DNA of 64,000 nt, from positions 89,066-153,065 of the forward strand of contig JBKPHM010000047.1 in NCBI GenBank assembly GCA_046729855.1. The letters are read 5' to 3'. The position numbers were made by a program, and so were the translations under genes. Each line of letters starts with the position of its first letter. The first letter of the stretch is position 1. The notes beneath the pieces are model-generated. The model was not told the origin of the DNA and did no database searches. It worked only from the letters and a program-made list of their open reading frames with translations. This DNA is from DATHSY01 sp046729855 (GTDB lineage: Bacteria; Actinomycetota; UBA4738; HRBIN12). This document shows positions 25,235 to 33,297 of this stretch, piece by piece.

Positions 25235-26833
25235 TCAGTGCCGCGGCAAGTACTCGCCGAAGACCCGCCGTAGCGCGTCCGAGACCTCGCCGAGCGTCGC
25301 GCGTGAGCGGAGGGCCTCCCTCATCGCCGGCAGCAGGTTCGCGTCGCCCCTCGCGGCGTCCTCGATGGACATGAGCGCGCGCTCGACGGCCGCTTGGTCC
25401 CGCGACGCGCGCAGCGCGCGGACGCGCTCGATCTGCCGTACGACCTCCTCCTCGCCGATCCGCTGGATCTCGACCGACGCCTCGTCGGCATCCCGGAACC
25501 GGTTCACGCCGACGACGACCCGCTCCCCCGTCTCGATCCCTCGCTGGATCCGGTAGGCAGCCTCGTGGATCTCGTCCTGCACGAACCCTGCCTCGATCGC
25601 CGCGACGGCGCCGCCCATCCCGTCGATCTTCTCCAGGTACCGCCACGCGCGCTGCTCCACCTCGTTCGTCAGCGTCTCGACGAAGTACGACCCCGCGAGC
25701 GGATCCACCGCGTCGGCGACGCCCGTCTCGGTCGCCAGGATCTGCTGCGTGCGCAGCGCGATCTTCGCCGCGCGCTCCGTCGGCAGCGCCAGCGCCTCGT
25801 CGAAGGAGTTGGTGTGCAGCGACTGCGTGCCGCCCAGCACCGCCGCGAGCGCCTCGTACGAGGTCCGCACGATGTTGTTCTCGGGCTGCTGCGCAGTGAG
25901 CGTGGCGCCGCCGGTTTGCGTGTGGAACCGTAGCATCTCGCTCCGCGGGTCCTCGGCGCCGAAACGCTCGGTCATGATCCGCGCCCACATCCGGCGCGCG
26001 GCTCGGAACTTGGCGACCTCCTCGAACAGATTCATGTGGCACGCGAAGAAGAACGACAGTCGTGGCGCGAACGCGTCAACCGCGAGGCCGGCGTCGAGCG
26101 CCGCTCGGACGTAGGCGATGCCGTTCGCGAGCGTGAAGGCGATCTCCTGCACGGCGGTCGCGCCGGCCTCGCGCATGTGGTAGCCGCTGATCGAGATCGT
26201 GTTCCACCGCGGGATCCGTTCGCCGCAGTACGCGAAGAGGTCGGTGATCAGCCGCATCGAGGGCTTCGGGGGGTAGATGTACGTGCCCCGCGCGGCGTAC
26301 TCCTTCAGCAGGTCGTTCTGCACGGTGCCCGAGAGCTTCGACGCGTCGATCCCTCGTTCCTCTGCGACGAGTTCGTACAGCAGGAGAAGGATCGGCGCCG
26401 TCGCGTTGATCGTCATCGACGTGGAGACCTCGTCGAGCGGGATGCCGTCGAACAGACGTGCCATGTCCTCGACCGAGTCGATCGCCACGCCGGTCTTGCC
26501 GACCTCGCCCTCGGCGCGCGGGTGGTCGGAGTCGAGCCCCATCTGGGTCGGCAGGTCGAACGCGACCGACAGGCCGGTCTGGCCGTGCTCGAGGAGGTAC
26601 CGGAACCGGCGATTCGTCTCGTCCGCCGTCGCCATTCCCGCGTACTGCCGCATCGTCCAAGGACGACCTCGGTACATCGTGCGATACGGCCCGCGGGTGA
26701 ACGGCGGCGAGCCAGGCTCGCCGAGGTCGCGCTCGACGTCAAAGCCCTCGAGGTCGGCGGGGGTGTACAGCGGCCGGATCTCGATCTCGGAATCGGTGCG
26801 CCGCACGCCCGAGCGATCGGGATCCCGCGCCAT
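25235..26833 (-). CDS. methylmalonyl-CoA mutase, large (catalytic) subunit
   Basis: 532 residues, the TIM-barrel chain of a two-chain B12-dependent acyl-CoA mutase; the B12-binding domain is a separate gene at 46329. It interconverts (R)-methylmalonyl-CoA and succinyl-CoA. Family signature: GRPWTMRQYAGMATADETN (about 55-73), where the Tyr of RQYAG is typical of methylmalonyl rather than isobutyryl mutases; GLSVAFDLPTQMGLDSDHP; and SGYHMREAGATAVQEIA with the active-site His. RFHTQTGGATLTAQQPENN near residue 304 is also intact. The ATG lies 7 nt after a TACCCT box. Divergent O-methyltransferase gene 31 bp away. Related acyl-CoA mutases (ethylmalonyl, 2-hydroxyisobutyryl) are less likely. Confidence 0.9.
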   Translation of the reverse strand: MARDPDRSGVRRTDSEIEIRPLYTPADLEGFDVERDLGEPGSPPFTRGPYRTMYRGRPWTMRQYAGMATADETNRRFRYLLEHGQTGLSVAFDLPTQMGLDSDHPRAEGEVGKTGVAIDSVEDMARLFDGIPLDEVSTSMTINATAPILLLLYELVAEERGIDASKLSGTVQNDLLKEYAARGTYIYPPKPSMRLITDLFAYCGERIPRWNTISISGYHMREAGATAVQEIAFTLANGIAYVRAALDAGLAVDAFAPRLSFFFACHMNLFEEVAKFRAARRMWARIMTERFGAEDPRSEMLRFHTQTGGATLTAQQPENNIVRTSYEALAAVLGGTQSLHTNSFDEALALPTERAAKIALRTQQILATETGVADAVDPLAGSYFVETLTNEVEQRAWRYLEKIDGMGGAVAAIEAGFVQDEIHEAAYRIQRGIETGERVVVGVNRFRDADEASVEIQRIGEEEVVRQIERVRALRASRDQAAVERALMSIEDAARGDANLLPAMREALRSRATLGEVSDALRRVFGEYLPRH

Positions 26834-26864
26834 GCGGCTAAGGGTAACGGGTTAGCATCACGCG
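26834..26864. promoter_or_regulatory. 31-bp divergent promoter region, two leaderless-type -10 elements
   Basis: TACCCT (reverse, 26841-26846) is 7 nt before the mutase ATG, and TAGCAT (forward, 26853-26858) is 6 nt before the O-methyltransferase ATG. The two boxes are six bases apart, so any -35 contacts of each promoter lie inside the other gene. Simultaneous use by two polymerases looks impossible, which implies competition. Confidence 0.5.
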
Positions 26865-27497
26865 ATGGACATCGTGAACCCGGAGGTCGAGGCCTACATG
26901 CGGGGTCTCCTCGACCGCTACGACGACCCAGTGCTCCTCGAGATGGAGGCCGAGGCGGAGCGACGCCGGTTCCCGGCCGTCGGACGGATCATCGGCGTGA
27001 CGCTCGAGGTCCTCGCACGCTCGATCGGCGCGCGACGCGTGTTCGAGCTCGGCTCGGGCTTTGGCTACAGCGCGTACTGGTTGGCCCGCGCGGTCGGCGA
27101 CGGCGGCGAGGTGCACTGCACGGAGGGCGACCCCGCGAACGTCGATGCCGGCCGGGCGTGGCTCGACCGGGCCGGCCTCGGGGACCGGGTCCTCTGGCAC
27201 GTGGGCGACGCGCTGACCTCGTTCGCCGACGTCGAAGGCGAGTTCGACGTCGTGTTCGTCGACATCGACAAGCGCGAGTACCCCGACGCGTGGCGAGCCG
27301 CGAGCCCGCGGGTCCGCGTGGGCGGCGTCTACATCGCCGACAACAGCCTCGGCACCGGAAGCACGAACGTGCTGCGTGACGACGAAACCGCCGGCTTCAT
27401 CCGCAAGCACAACGCGCTGATCGCCGCCGACGAGGGGTGGGTCAGCACGATCGTCCCCACGCGCGAGGGCGACCTCGTCGCCTTGCGCCTGCGCTGA
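26865..27497 (+). CDS. O-methyltransferase (caffeoyl-CoA/catechol type)
   Basis: 210 residues of the SAM-dependent COMT-like class I fold. Motif I is RVFELGSGFGYSAYWLARAV (20 residues, about 58-77), motif II has VHCTEGDPANVDAGRAWLD, and DVVFVDIDKREYP (about 127-139) carries the Asp-rich metal-binding loop typical of this divalent-cation-dependent family. VYIADNSLGTG supplies the second metal ligand (DN). It methylates a hydroxyl on an aromatic or other small molecule; the substrate is not predictable. Leaderless-type start. No pathway neighbour explains it. Confidence 0.85.
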   Translation: MDIVNPEVEAYMRGLLDRYDDPVLLEMEAEAERRRFPAVGRIIGVTLEVLARSIGARRVFELGSGFGYSAYWLARAVGDGGEVHCTEGDPANVDAGRAWLDRAGLGDRVLWHVGDALTSFADVEGEFDVVFVDIDKREYPDAWRAASPRVRVGGVYIADNSLGTGSTNVLRDDETAGFIRKHNALIAADEGWVSTIVPTREGDLVALRLR

Positions 27498-27646
27498 CCT
27501 GGGACCTCGGTCCGGCTACCCGATGTCCGCGGCACCTCGATTTCCTTGACGGAGCCCGCCGGAGGCTCGAGGGGCGAAGCTCAGCGCGTCGGCCATCGAG
27601 TCCAGGGGGAATCGCTCGCCGCACGATAGGCTTTCGGGGAAGCATC

Positions 27647-28048
27647 GTGGCCAAGCGCAAGGCTGACTTCGGCACGCTCTACAAGGGCAGTCCGGGACAG
27701 TGGTCCTGGATCGCCCACCGCATCACCGGCATCGCCGTCACCCTGTTCCTGTTCGCCCACATCGTGGACACGGCCGTGGTCGGGTGGGGCCCAGAGGCCT
27801 ACGAGAAGGTCACGGCCGTCTATCACAACTGGGTGGTCAGGCTGCTCGAGCTCGGTCTTGTGGCGGCCGTCCTGTATCACGCGATCAACGGCGTCAAGAT
27901 CATGATCATCGACTTCTGGCCGTCGACGACGCGGTACTACAAGCCGATGTCGCTGGTCAGCACGGGCCTGTTCCTCGTGTCGATCGCGGCCGTCACGCTG
28001 GTGATGGGCGATGACATCCTGAATCTGGCGTTCGGGTGGAACCTCTGA
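27647..28048 (+). CDS. sdhC: succinate dehydrogenase cytochrome b subunit
   Basis: 133 residues from GTG at 27647 (GGGGAAG about 10 nt upstream). Three membrane spans. WIAHRITGIAVTLFLFAHIV (20 residues, about 22-41) holds the quinone-site His-Arg and a haem-ligand His, and LYHAINGVKIMIIDFWP in the third segment is typical of actinobacterial Sdh2-type SdhC. It anchors the SdhAB dimer in the membrane and passes electrons to quinone. First gene of sdhCDAB, each member overlapping the next. The 149-bp upstream gap holds TAGGCT at about 27627, a possible -10. Confidence 0.88.
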   Translation: MAKRKADFGTLYKGSPGQWSWIAHRITGIAVTLFLFAHIVDTAVVGWGPEAYEKVTAVYHNWVVRLLELGLVAAVLYHAINGVKIMIIDFWPSTTRYYKPMSLVSTGLFLVSIAAVTLVMGDDILNLAFGWNL

Positions 28049-28500
28049 TGGCGACGATCGAGACACGTCGCGCCGAACAACGGCCCGCACGCGACCGTCG
28101 TGGAGCGCTCGGACCGGGGGGACGGGAGCGGCCGGCCGGCGGGTGGGAGCTCTGGACCTGGCTGTTCATGCGGATCAGCGGCGTCGTCCTGCTGTTCCTC
28201 GCGGTCGGCCACGTACTGATCATGCACGTGCTCGACGCGGGCGTGGATCGCGTGGACTTCGGGTTCGTGGCGGCGCGATGGGGCAACCCCTTCTGGAGGA
28301 CCTGGGACTGGGCGCTGCTGTCGCTCGCGCTCCTCCACGGCGTGAACGGGTTCCGCGTCGTCGTGCAGGACTACATCCGCCCGATCGGCTGGCGGTTCGT
28401 CGCCAACATGTTCTTCTACGTCGTCGGCTTCATCCTGTTCGTGCTCGGGACGGTCGTCGTGTTCACGTTCGACCCGACCCGGTGGCCGGGGGCATCGTGA
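28048..28500 (+). CDS. sdhD: succinate dehydrogenase membrane anchor
   Basis: 150 residues; the ATG overlaps the sdhC stop (TGATG). After an Arg-rich N-terminus (about 1-32) come three membrane spans: WLFMRISGVVLLFLAVGHVL (20 residues, about 39-58) with a haem-type His, a second near 87-105 (WALLSLALLHGVNGFRVVV, with another His), and a third at about 120-142. It completes the membrane part of complex II with SdhC and helps form the quinone pocket. Its stop overlaps the GTG start of sdhA. Confidence 0.87.
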   Translation: MATIETRRAEQRPARDRRGALGPGGRERPAGGWELWTWLFMRISGVVLLFLAVGHVLIMHVLDAGVDRVDFGFVAARWGNPFWRTWDWALLSLALLHGVNGFRVVVQDYIRPIGWRFVANMFFYVVGFILFVLGTVVVFTFDPTRWPGAS

Positions 28501-30236
28501 CCGTCACGCACACGTACGACGCCGTGATCGTCGGCGCGGGGGGCGCGGGCCTGCGCGCGGCGATCGAAGCGTCCGACCGCGTGAAGACCGCGGTGATCTC
28601 GAAGCTCTATCCCACGCGCTCGCACACCGGGACCGCCCAGGGCGGTGTGTGCGCGGCGCTCGCCAATGTCGAGGAGGACTACCCCGAGTGGCACGCGTTC
28701 GACACCGTGAAGGGCGGCGACTACCTGGTCGATCAGCCGGCGGCACTGCTGATGTGCGAGGAGGCCGTCGACGCGATCTACCAGCTCGAGCACTGGGGGC
28801 TGCCCTTCAACCGCACGCCGGACGGCAAGATCGACCAGCGGCGGTTCGGCGGCCACACGCGCAACCACGGCGAGGCGGCCGTGAAACGCGCGTGCTATGC
28901 GGCCGACAGGACCGGCCACATGATCCTCCAGACGCTCTACCAGCAGTGCGTCAAGCGCGACGTGCGCTTCTTCAACGAGTTCTACGTCTTCGACCTGCTG
29001 CGCGCGGACGACGGGGCGACGGCCGGAGTCGTCGCGTACCAGCTCGCGACGGGCGAGCTGCACGTGTTCCGTTCCAAGGCGGTGCTCTTCGCGACGGGCG
29101 GCTCCGGGCGCACGTTCAGGGTCTCGTCGAACGCGCACACGCTGACGGGCGACGGTCAGGCTGTCGTCTGGCGCCGGGGGGTCCCGCTCGAGGACATGGA
29201 GTTCTTCCAGTTCCATCCGACCGGCGTCTACAAGATGGGGATCCTGCTGTCCGAAGCCGTCCGCGGCGAGGGCGGCATCATCTTGAACGGTGAGGGCGAG
29301 CGGTTCATGGAGCGCTACGCGCCGACCGTGAAGGACCTCGCGCCCCGAGACATGGTGAGCCGCGCGATCTATCAGGAGATCAAGGAGGGGCGCGGCGCCG
29401 GTCCGCACAGGGACGCGGTCTGGCTCGACGTGCGACACCTGCCGCGCGACGTGATCGACGAGAAGCTGCCGGACGTGACCGAGTTCGCGCGCGTCTACCT
29501 CAACGTGGAGCCCACGCGCGAGCTGGTCCCGATCCAGCCGACAGCGCACTACGTGATGGGCGGGATCCCGACCGACGTGGACGGACGGGTCGTGACCGGC
29601 CCGGATGAGACGCCGGTCCCGGGGCTCTACGCCGCCGGCGAGTGCGCGTGCGTCTCGGTCCACGGCGCCAATCGGCTGGGCACGAACTCGTTGCTCGACA
29701 TCGTCGTGTTCGGACGCCGGGGCGGCAAGGACATGGCCGAGTACGCGCTCCAGGCCGACCTTCCGGCGCCGCCTGAGCGGCCGGCGACGTTCGTCGAGGA
29801 GATGGTCGGTGGGCTGATGAGCCGGCCTGAGGGCGCGAACGCGGCCGACATCCGCATCGAGCTGCAGGACTCGATGTTCGACCTGGCGTTCGTGGTTCGC
29901 ACCGAGACCGGCCTCAAGAAGATGCAGGGGATCCTGGCGGGGCTCCGGGAGCGCTACGACCACGTCTTCGTCCAGGACAAAGGCAAGCTCTACAACACCG
30001 AGCTGACCGAGGCCGTCGAGCTCGGGTTCCTGCTCGACAACGCCGAGGCGCTAATCGCGGCGGCGCTCGCCCGGGACGAGAGCCGCGGAGGTCACTACCG
30101 CGAGGACCACCCGATGCGTGACGACGCAAACTGGCTGAAGCACTCGCTCGTATACAGGGCGGCCGACGGGACGCTCTCGCTCGAGTTCAAGCCGGTGAAG
30201 ATGGGTCCCTACGTCCCGATGGAGCGCAAGTACTGA
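28497..30236 (+). CDS. sdhA: succinate dehydrogenase flavoprotein subunit
   Basis: 579 residues, normal for SdhA. GTG overlaps the sdhD stop (GTGA). The N-terminal FAD-binding motif is YDAVIVGAGGAGLRAAIEAS (20 residues, 6-25); SKLYPTRSHTGTAQGG (about 39-54) includes the His that carries covalent FAD; FHPTGVYKMG and the active-site region near HYVMGGIPTDVDG (about 353-365) are intact, as is HGANRLGTNSLLD. It oxidises succinate to fumarate at the cytoplasmic face. The C-terminus ends in PYVPMERKY as in many homologues. A fumarate reductase role is not excluded by sequence, but the SdhC/D type favours succinate oxidation. Confidence 0.95.
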   Translation: MTVTHTYDAVIVGAGGAGLRAAIEASDRVKTAVISKLYPTRSHTGTAQGGVCAALANVEEDYPEWHAFDTVKGGDYLVDQPAALLMCEEAVDAIYQLEHWGLPFNRTPDGKIDQRRFGGHTRNHGEAAVKRACYAADRTGHMILQTLYQQCVKRDVRFFNEFYVFDLLRADDGATAGVVAYQLATGELHVFRSKAVLFATGGSGRTFRVSSNAHTLTGDGQAVVWRRGVPLEDMEFFQFHPTGVYKMGILLSEAVRGEGGIILNGEGERFMERYAPTVKDLAPRDMVSRAIYQEIKEGRGAGPHRDAVWLDVRHLPRDVIDEKLPDVTEFARVYLNVEPTRELVPIQPTAHYVMGGIPTDVDGRVVTGPDETPVPGLYAAGECACVSVHGANRLGTNSLLDIVVFGRRGGKDMAEYALQADLPAPPERPATFVEEMVGGLMSRPEGANAADIRIELQDSMFDLAFVVRTETGLKKMQGILAGLRERYDHVFVQDKGKLYNTELTEAVELGFLLDNAEALIAAALARDESRGGHYREDHPMRDDANWLKHSLVYRAADGTLSLEFKPVKMGPYVPMERKY

Positions 30237-31003
30237 TGCCCGGCGAGACGCTCGGCGAGGTCCTCGACGGCTCGGACGGACGCCGTGCCGGCGCGAGCGA
30301 CAAGGTGTCGCTCACGCTGAAGATCCGGCGCTATAACCCCGAGGTCCGCGCCGACTCGTGGTGGGACGAGTTCACGATCCAGGCCGAGCCGAACGACCGG
30401 CTCCTCGACGCATTGCACATCGTGAAGTGGTACCACGACGGCACGCTCGCCCTGCGGCGTTCGTGCGCGCACGGCATCTGCGGCTCGGACGCGGTGATGG
30501 TGAACGGGCAGAACCGGCTCGCCTGCAAGATCCTGGTCCGAGACGTGATGCCGCGCGCGACGGTCGAGCCGATCCGTGGGCTGCCGGTGCTCAAGGACCT
30601 GATCGTCGACATGGAGCCGTTCTTCGCCGGGTATCGCTCAGTGCTTCCCTACCTGATCGATGACGGCTCGGAGCCCGACGCGGAGCGGTACCAGTCGCCG
30701 GAGGACCGGCATCGGTTCGACGACACGACCAAGTGCATCCTGTGCGCCTGCTGCACCACCGCGTGCCCGATCTTCTGGGGCGACGACGAGTACGTCGGGC
30801 CCGCTGCGATCGTGAACGCGCACCGGTTCATCTACGACTCGCGCGACCAGGGCGGCCGCGAGCGGCTCAAGATCCTGTCCGAGAAGACCGGCGTCTTCCG
30901 CTGCCGCACGACCTTCAACTGCACCGAGGCGTGCCCGCGCGGCATCGAGGTCACGAAGGCGATCCAGGACGTGAAGCGTTCCATCCTGTTCGACCGCTTC
31001 TAG
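30236..31003 (+). CDS. sdhB: succinate dehydrogenase iron-sulfur subunit
   Basis: 255 residues; ATG overlaps the sdhA stop (TGATG). The three cluster motifs are complete: [2Fe-2S] SCAHGICGSDA...LAC (about 79-102; Asp in place of one Cys as in other SdhB), [4Fe-4S] CILCACCTTACP (about 168-179), and [3Fe-4S] CRTTFNCTEACPRGIE (about 222-237). It carries electrons from FAD to the membrane subunits. A 25-residue N-terminal tail precedes the ferredoxin fold. Last gene of the operon; the next gene has its own promoter. Confidence 0.95.
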   Translation: MPGETLGEVLDGSDGRRAGASDKVSLTLKIRRYNPEVRADSWWDEFTIQAEPNDRLLDALHIVKWYHDGTLALRRSCAHGICGSDAVMVNGQNRLACKILVRDVMPRATVEPIRGLPVLKDLIVDMEPFFAGYRSVLPYLIDDGSEPDAERYQSPEDRHRFDDTTKCILCACCTTACPIFWGDDEYVGPAAIVNAHRFIYDSRDQGGRERLKILSEKTGVFRCRTTFNCTEACPRGIEVTKAIQDVKRSILFDRF

Positions 31004-31056
31004 AAGCCCTCGCGCAGCGCGCGCACTTGCCGGAACGTGCGTGACGGGGTGGGCGC

Positions 31057-31062
31057 TATGGT
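31057..31062 (+). promoter_or_regulatory. -10 element TATGGT, leaderless-type
   Basis: TATGGT is 6 nt upstream of the GTG of the isocitrate dehydrogenase gene at 31069 in the 65-bp gap after sdhB. No ribosome-binding site. Confidence 0.5.
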
Positions 31063-31068
31063 GCGGCC

Positions 31069-32253
31069 GTGACCCACCAGATCACGCTCATTCCCGGGGA
31101 CGGGATCGGTCCGGAGATCGCCGAGGCGACGCTGCGCGTCATCGAGGCGACCGGCGTCCGGATCGAGTGGGTCGTCGAGGACGCGGGGGTGACCACCCTC
31201 GAACGCGAGGGGACGGTCCTACCCGATCGCGTGCTCGAGTCGGTCCGGCGAACGCGCGTCGCGCTGAAGGGGCCGATCACGACCCCCGTCGGCACGGGGT
31301 TCCGAAGCGTGAACGTGACGCTGCGGCACGAGCTCGACCTGTTCGCCGCGGTTCGGCCGTCCCGCACGCTGCCGGGCGTCGCGACCAGATACAAGGACAT
31401 CGACCTCGTCGTGATCCGGGAGAACACCGAGGACCTGTACGCGGGGATCGAGTTCGAGGCGGGAACTCCCGAGACCCTCGAGCTTCTGGAGGAACTGCAC
31501 AGCCTGACCGGCGCCGACGTCCCCCACGACGCGGGCATCACGGTCAAGCCGATCTCCGTGACCGGCGCGCGCAGGATCGTCCGCTTCGCCTTCGAGTTCG
31601 CGAGGGCGAACGGACGGCGCCAGGTCACCCTCGGGCACAAGGCCAACATCATGTGGTTCTCGGACGGGCTGTTCCTGAACGTCGCGCTCGACGAGGCGTC
31701 GGCGTTCAGCGACGTCGTCTTCGAGGAGATGCAGATCGACCAGCTGTCGATGCGGCTGACGCACGACCCGGAGACGTTCGACGTGCTGCTACTGCCGAAC
31801 CTCTACGGGGACATCCTGTCCGACCTGTGCGCCGGGCTCGTCGGCGGCCTCGGGCTCGCCGCGGGTGCGAACCTTGGATGGGAGTACGCCGTGTTCGAGC
31901 CGGTCCACGGCAGCGCGCCGGACATCGCGGGGCGCGGCAGCGCGAACCCGCTCGCGATGATCCTGTCGGCGCAGATGATGCTCGTTCACCTGCACGAGAC
32001 GGACGCGGCGGCGGCGCTCGGGCGGGCCGTGGACGAGGTCCTGACGACGGGACGGCCCCGCACCCCTGATCTCGGCGGGACGGCGTCGACGGACGAGGTC
32101 GCGGGCGCGGTTGCGGAGGCCTGCGCCGCCCTGGTCCGGGGGACTGGTCGCCGGGACGCGGTCGCGCTACAACATCAGGGAGGCAGCTTGACGGCTTTGA
32201 GGAGGGAGTGGCATGACGGCGAAGATCGGCGACCGAATCGTGGTGGAGTCTGA
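31069..32253 (+). CDS. NAD-type isocitrate dehydrogenase paralogue 1
   Basis: 394 residues of the isocitrate/isopropylmalate dehydrogenase family, closest in character to NAD-dependent IDH3-type enzymes. Seen: ITLIPGDGIGPEIAEATLRV (20 residues, 4-23), substrate loop GFRSVNVTLRHELDLFAAVR (20 residues), VIRENTEDLYAGIEF, KANIMWFSDGLF, and the NAD-binding/metal Asp segment LLPNLYGDILSDLCAGLVGG (20 residues, about 244-263). The 360-residue paralogue at 34191 keeps most of these motifs. This copy has Ser for Cys in AAVRPS versus ACLRPC, and a C-terminal tail of roughly 35 residues that overlaps the DUF1918 gene by 41 bp; the tail may be a lost stop codon. One of the pair may be homoisocitrate- or isopropylmalate-like in specificity. 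Confidence 0.85.
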   Translation: MTHQITLIPGDGIGPEIAEATLRVIEATGVRIEWVVEDAGVTTLEREGTVLPDRVLESVRRTRVALKGPITTPVGTGFRSVNVTLRHELDLFAAVRPSRTLPGVATRYKDIDLVVIRENTEDLYAGIEFEAGTPETLELLEELHSLTGADVPHDAGITVKPISVTGARRIVRFAFEFARANGRRQVTLGHKANIMWFSDGLFLNVALDEASAFSDVVFEEMQIDQLSMRLTHDPETFDVLLLPNLYGDILSDLCAGLVGGLGLAAGANLGWEYAVFEPVHGSAPDIAGRGSANPLAMILSAQMMLVHLHETDAAAALGRAVDEVLTTGRPRTPDLGGTASTDEVAGAVAEACAALVRGTGRRDAVALQHQGGSLTALRREWHDGEDRRPNRGGV

Positions 32254-32425
32254 GAGCGTTGGCCAGCCCACCCGGGAGGGCGAGATCCTCGAGGTGATCT
32301 CTGGCCAGGTCGGGGTCCGGTACCGCGTCCGCTGGATGGACGGGCACGATTCGATCTTCACGCCGAGCGGCGGGAGCGCCCGGATCGTTCCGACGACCTC
32401 CGGCAGGCGCGGCCGCACGAGCTAG
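32213..32425 (+). CDS. DUF1918 protein
   Basis: 70 residues with a strong ribosome site (GAGGAGGGA, 6 nt before ATG), unlike most genes here. It matches the short actinobacterial DUF1918 fold: KIGDRIVVESESVGQPTREG (20 residues, 4-23), EILEVI, and YRVRWMDGHDSIFTPSGGSA (20 residues, near 40-59), a small SH3-like beta barrel. The function is unknown. The first 41 bp overlap the end of the isocitrate dehydrogenase gene, so translation may be coupled. Confidence 0.88.
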   Translation: MTAKIGDRIVVESESVGQPTREGEILEVISGQVGVRYRVRWMDGHDSIFTPSGGSARIVPTTSGRRGRTS

Positions 32426-32478
32426 CAGCCCGGTACATCGCCCGAACCCGGAGCCCGACCGGGCCCCACGGGGAGCTG

Positions 32479-32640
32479 TCAGCAGCCCGGTTCGCCGTGG
32501 TGCCCGCAGCACCCCCGGGTCAGGGCCCGGGCACGGTTCCGGATCGTCAGGCGCACCTTCGTCGCGAGGGGGGCGTCGTACTCGCGCCAGTTCGTGAAGA
32601 ACCATGCCACGCGGTGCCCGATGCCATCGCGGCCGCTCAC
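32479..32640 (-). CDS. small conserved actinobacterial protein ending HGEPGC
   Basis: A 53-residue reverse-strand frame from GTG at 32640 to TGA at 32479. The protein begins MSGRDGIG, has FFTNWREYDAPLATKVRLTI (20 residues, near 15-34), then RNRARALTRG and a C-terminal CCGHHGEPGC. The final Cys/His cluster is like that of short actinobacterial proteins I recall that end in CCGxxGEPGC, and could bind a metal or Fe-S. No function is known to me. It has no overlapping gene on the other strand, and the neighbours (DUF1918 upstream, membrane protein downstream) are unrelated. Confidence 0.7.
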   Translation of the reverse strand: MSGRDGIGHRVAWFFTNWREYDAPLATKVRLTIRNRARALTRGCCGHHGEPGC

Positions 32641-32703
32641 CGTCCGATACTACGGCGCCCGGGTCCGACCGATGGCCCCGCGGCGTGCCACACTCCACGC
32701 GCC

Positions 32704-33297
32704 ATGCGCCCCGAGATCCTTTCGACCGCTCGCCCGTCCGCACTCCGGTTGTGGAGCTTCGTCGGCCTGACCGTCGGGGGAACGCTCCTGGCCGTCGGGG
32801 CGCTCATGCCGTGGGCGTCCATCCCGCCGTTCGACGCGACGACGACGAACGGGATCGACGTCTGGGAGGGCTGGCTCGCGCTCGTCGCCGGCGTCGCCGC
32901 GCTCGTCGGCATGCTCGCGATGCGGCTGGCGACGTCGACTGGCATCCGGACCGCGATCGCCGTGGTCGTGATGGCCGGCGCGCTCGCGGCGGCGGTCGCC
33001 GCGGCCGCCGACGCCACCTTCGCGAAGGACCGCTTCTCGGGAGCGGACCAGCGCGATCGCCTCGCGCGGCAGATCGCGGCCCAGACCGGCGCCCCGTACG
33101 AGCAGGTCCGGGACCTGCTCGAGCGCGAGCACGACGCGAGGTTCCCCGTCGAGGCTCGTCCCGCGATCTGGCTGGCGGTCGCGGGCGGCGTCATCGCGGG
33201 CGGCGGCGCGGCCGTCAGCGCGGCGTGGGCGCGCTCGTCGGCTACAGCGAGCCGAGATCCGCGCACTTTGCCCGGATCCCCTCCGCCGCACCCCTGA
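32704..33297 (+). CDS. membrane protein of unknown function
   Basis: 197 residues with about four hydrophobic segments: LWSFVGLTVGGTLLAVGALM (20 residues, near 16-35), WLALVAGVAALVGMLAMRL, AIAVVVMAGALAAAVAAAAD (20 residues) and AIWLAVAGGVIAGGGAAVSA (20 residues). Between the third and fourth lies a soluble stretch with QRDRLARQIAAQTGAPYEQV and many charged residues. I do not recognise a family. The 3' end overlaps the convergent malate dehydrogenase gene by 56 bp, so the last 18 residues are doubly coded. A CACACT hexamer lies 9 nt before the ATG. Confidence 0.7.
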   Translation: MRPEILSTARPSALRLWSFVGLTVGGTLLAVGALMPWASIPPFDATTTNGIDVWEGWLALVAGVAALVGMLAMRLATSTGIRTAIAVVVMAGALAAAVAAAADATFAKDRFSGADQRDRLARQIAAQTGAPYEQVRDLLEREHDARFPVEARPAIWLAVAGGVIAGGGAAVSAAWARSSATASRDPRTLPGSPPPHP

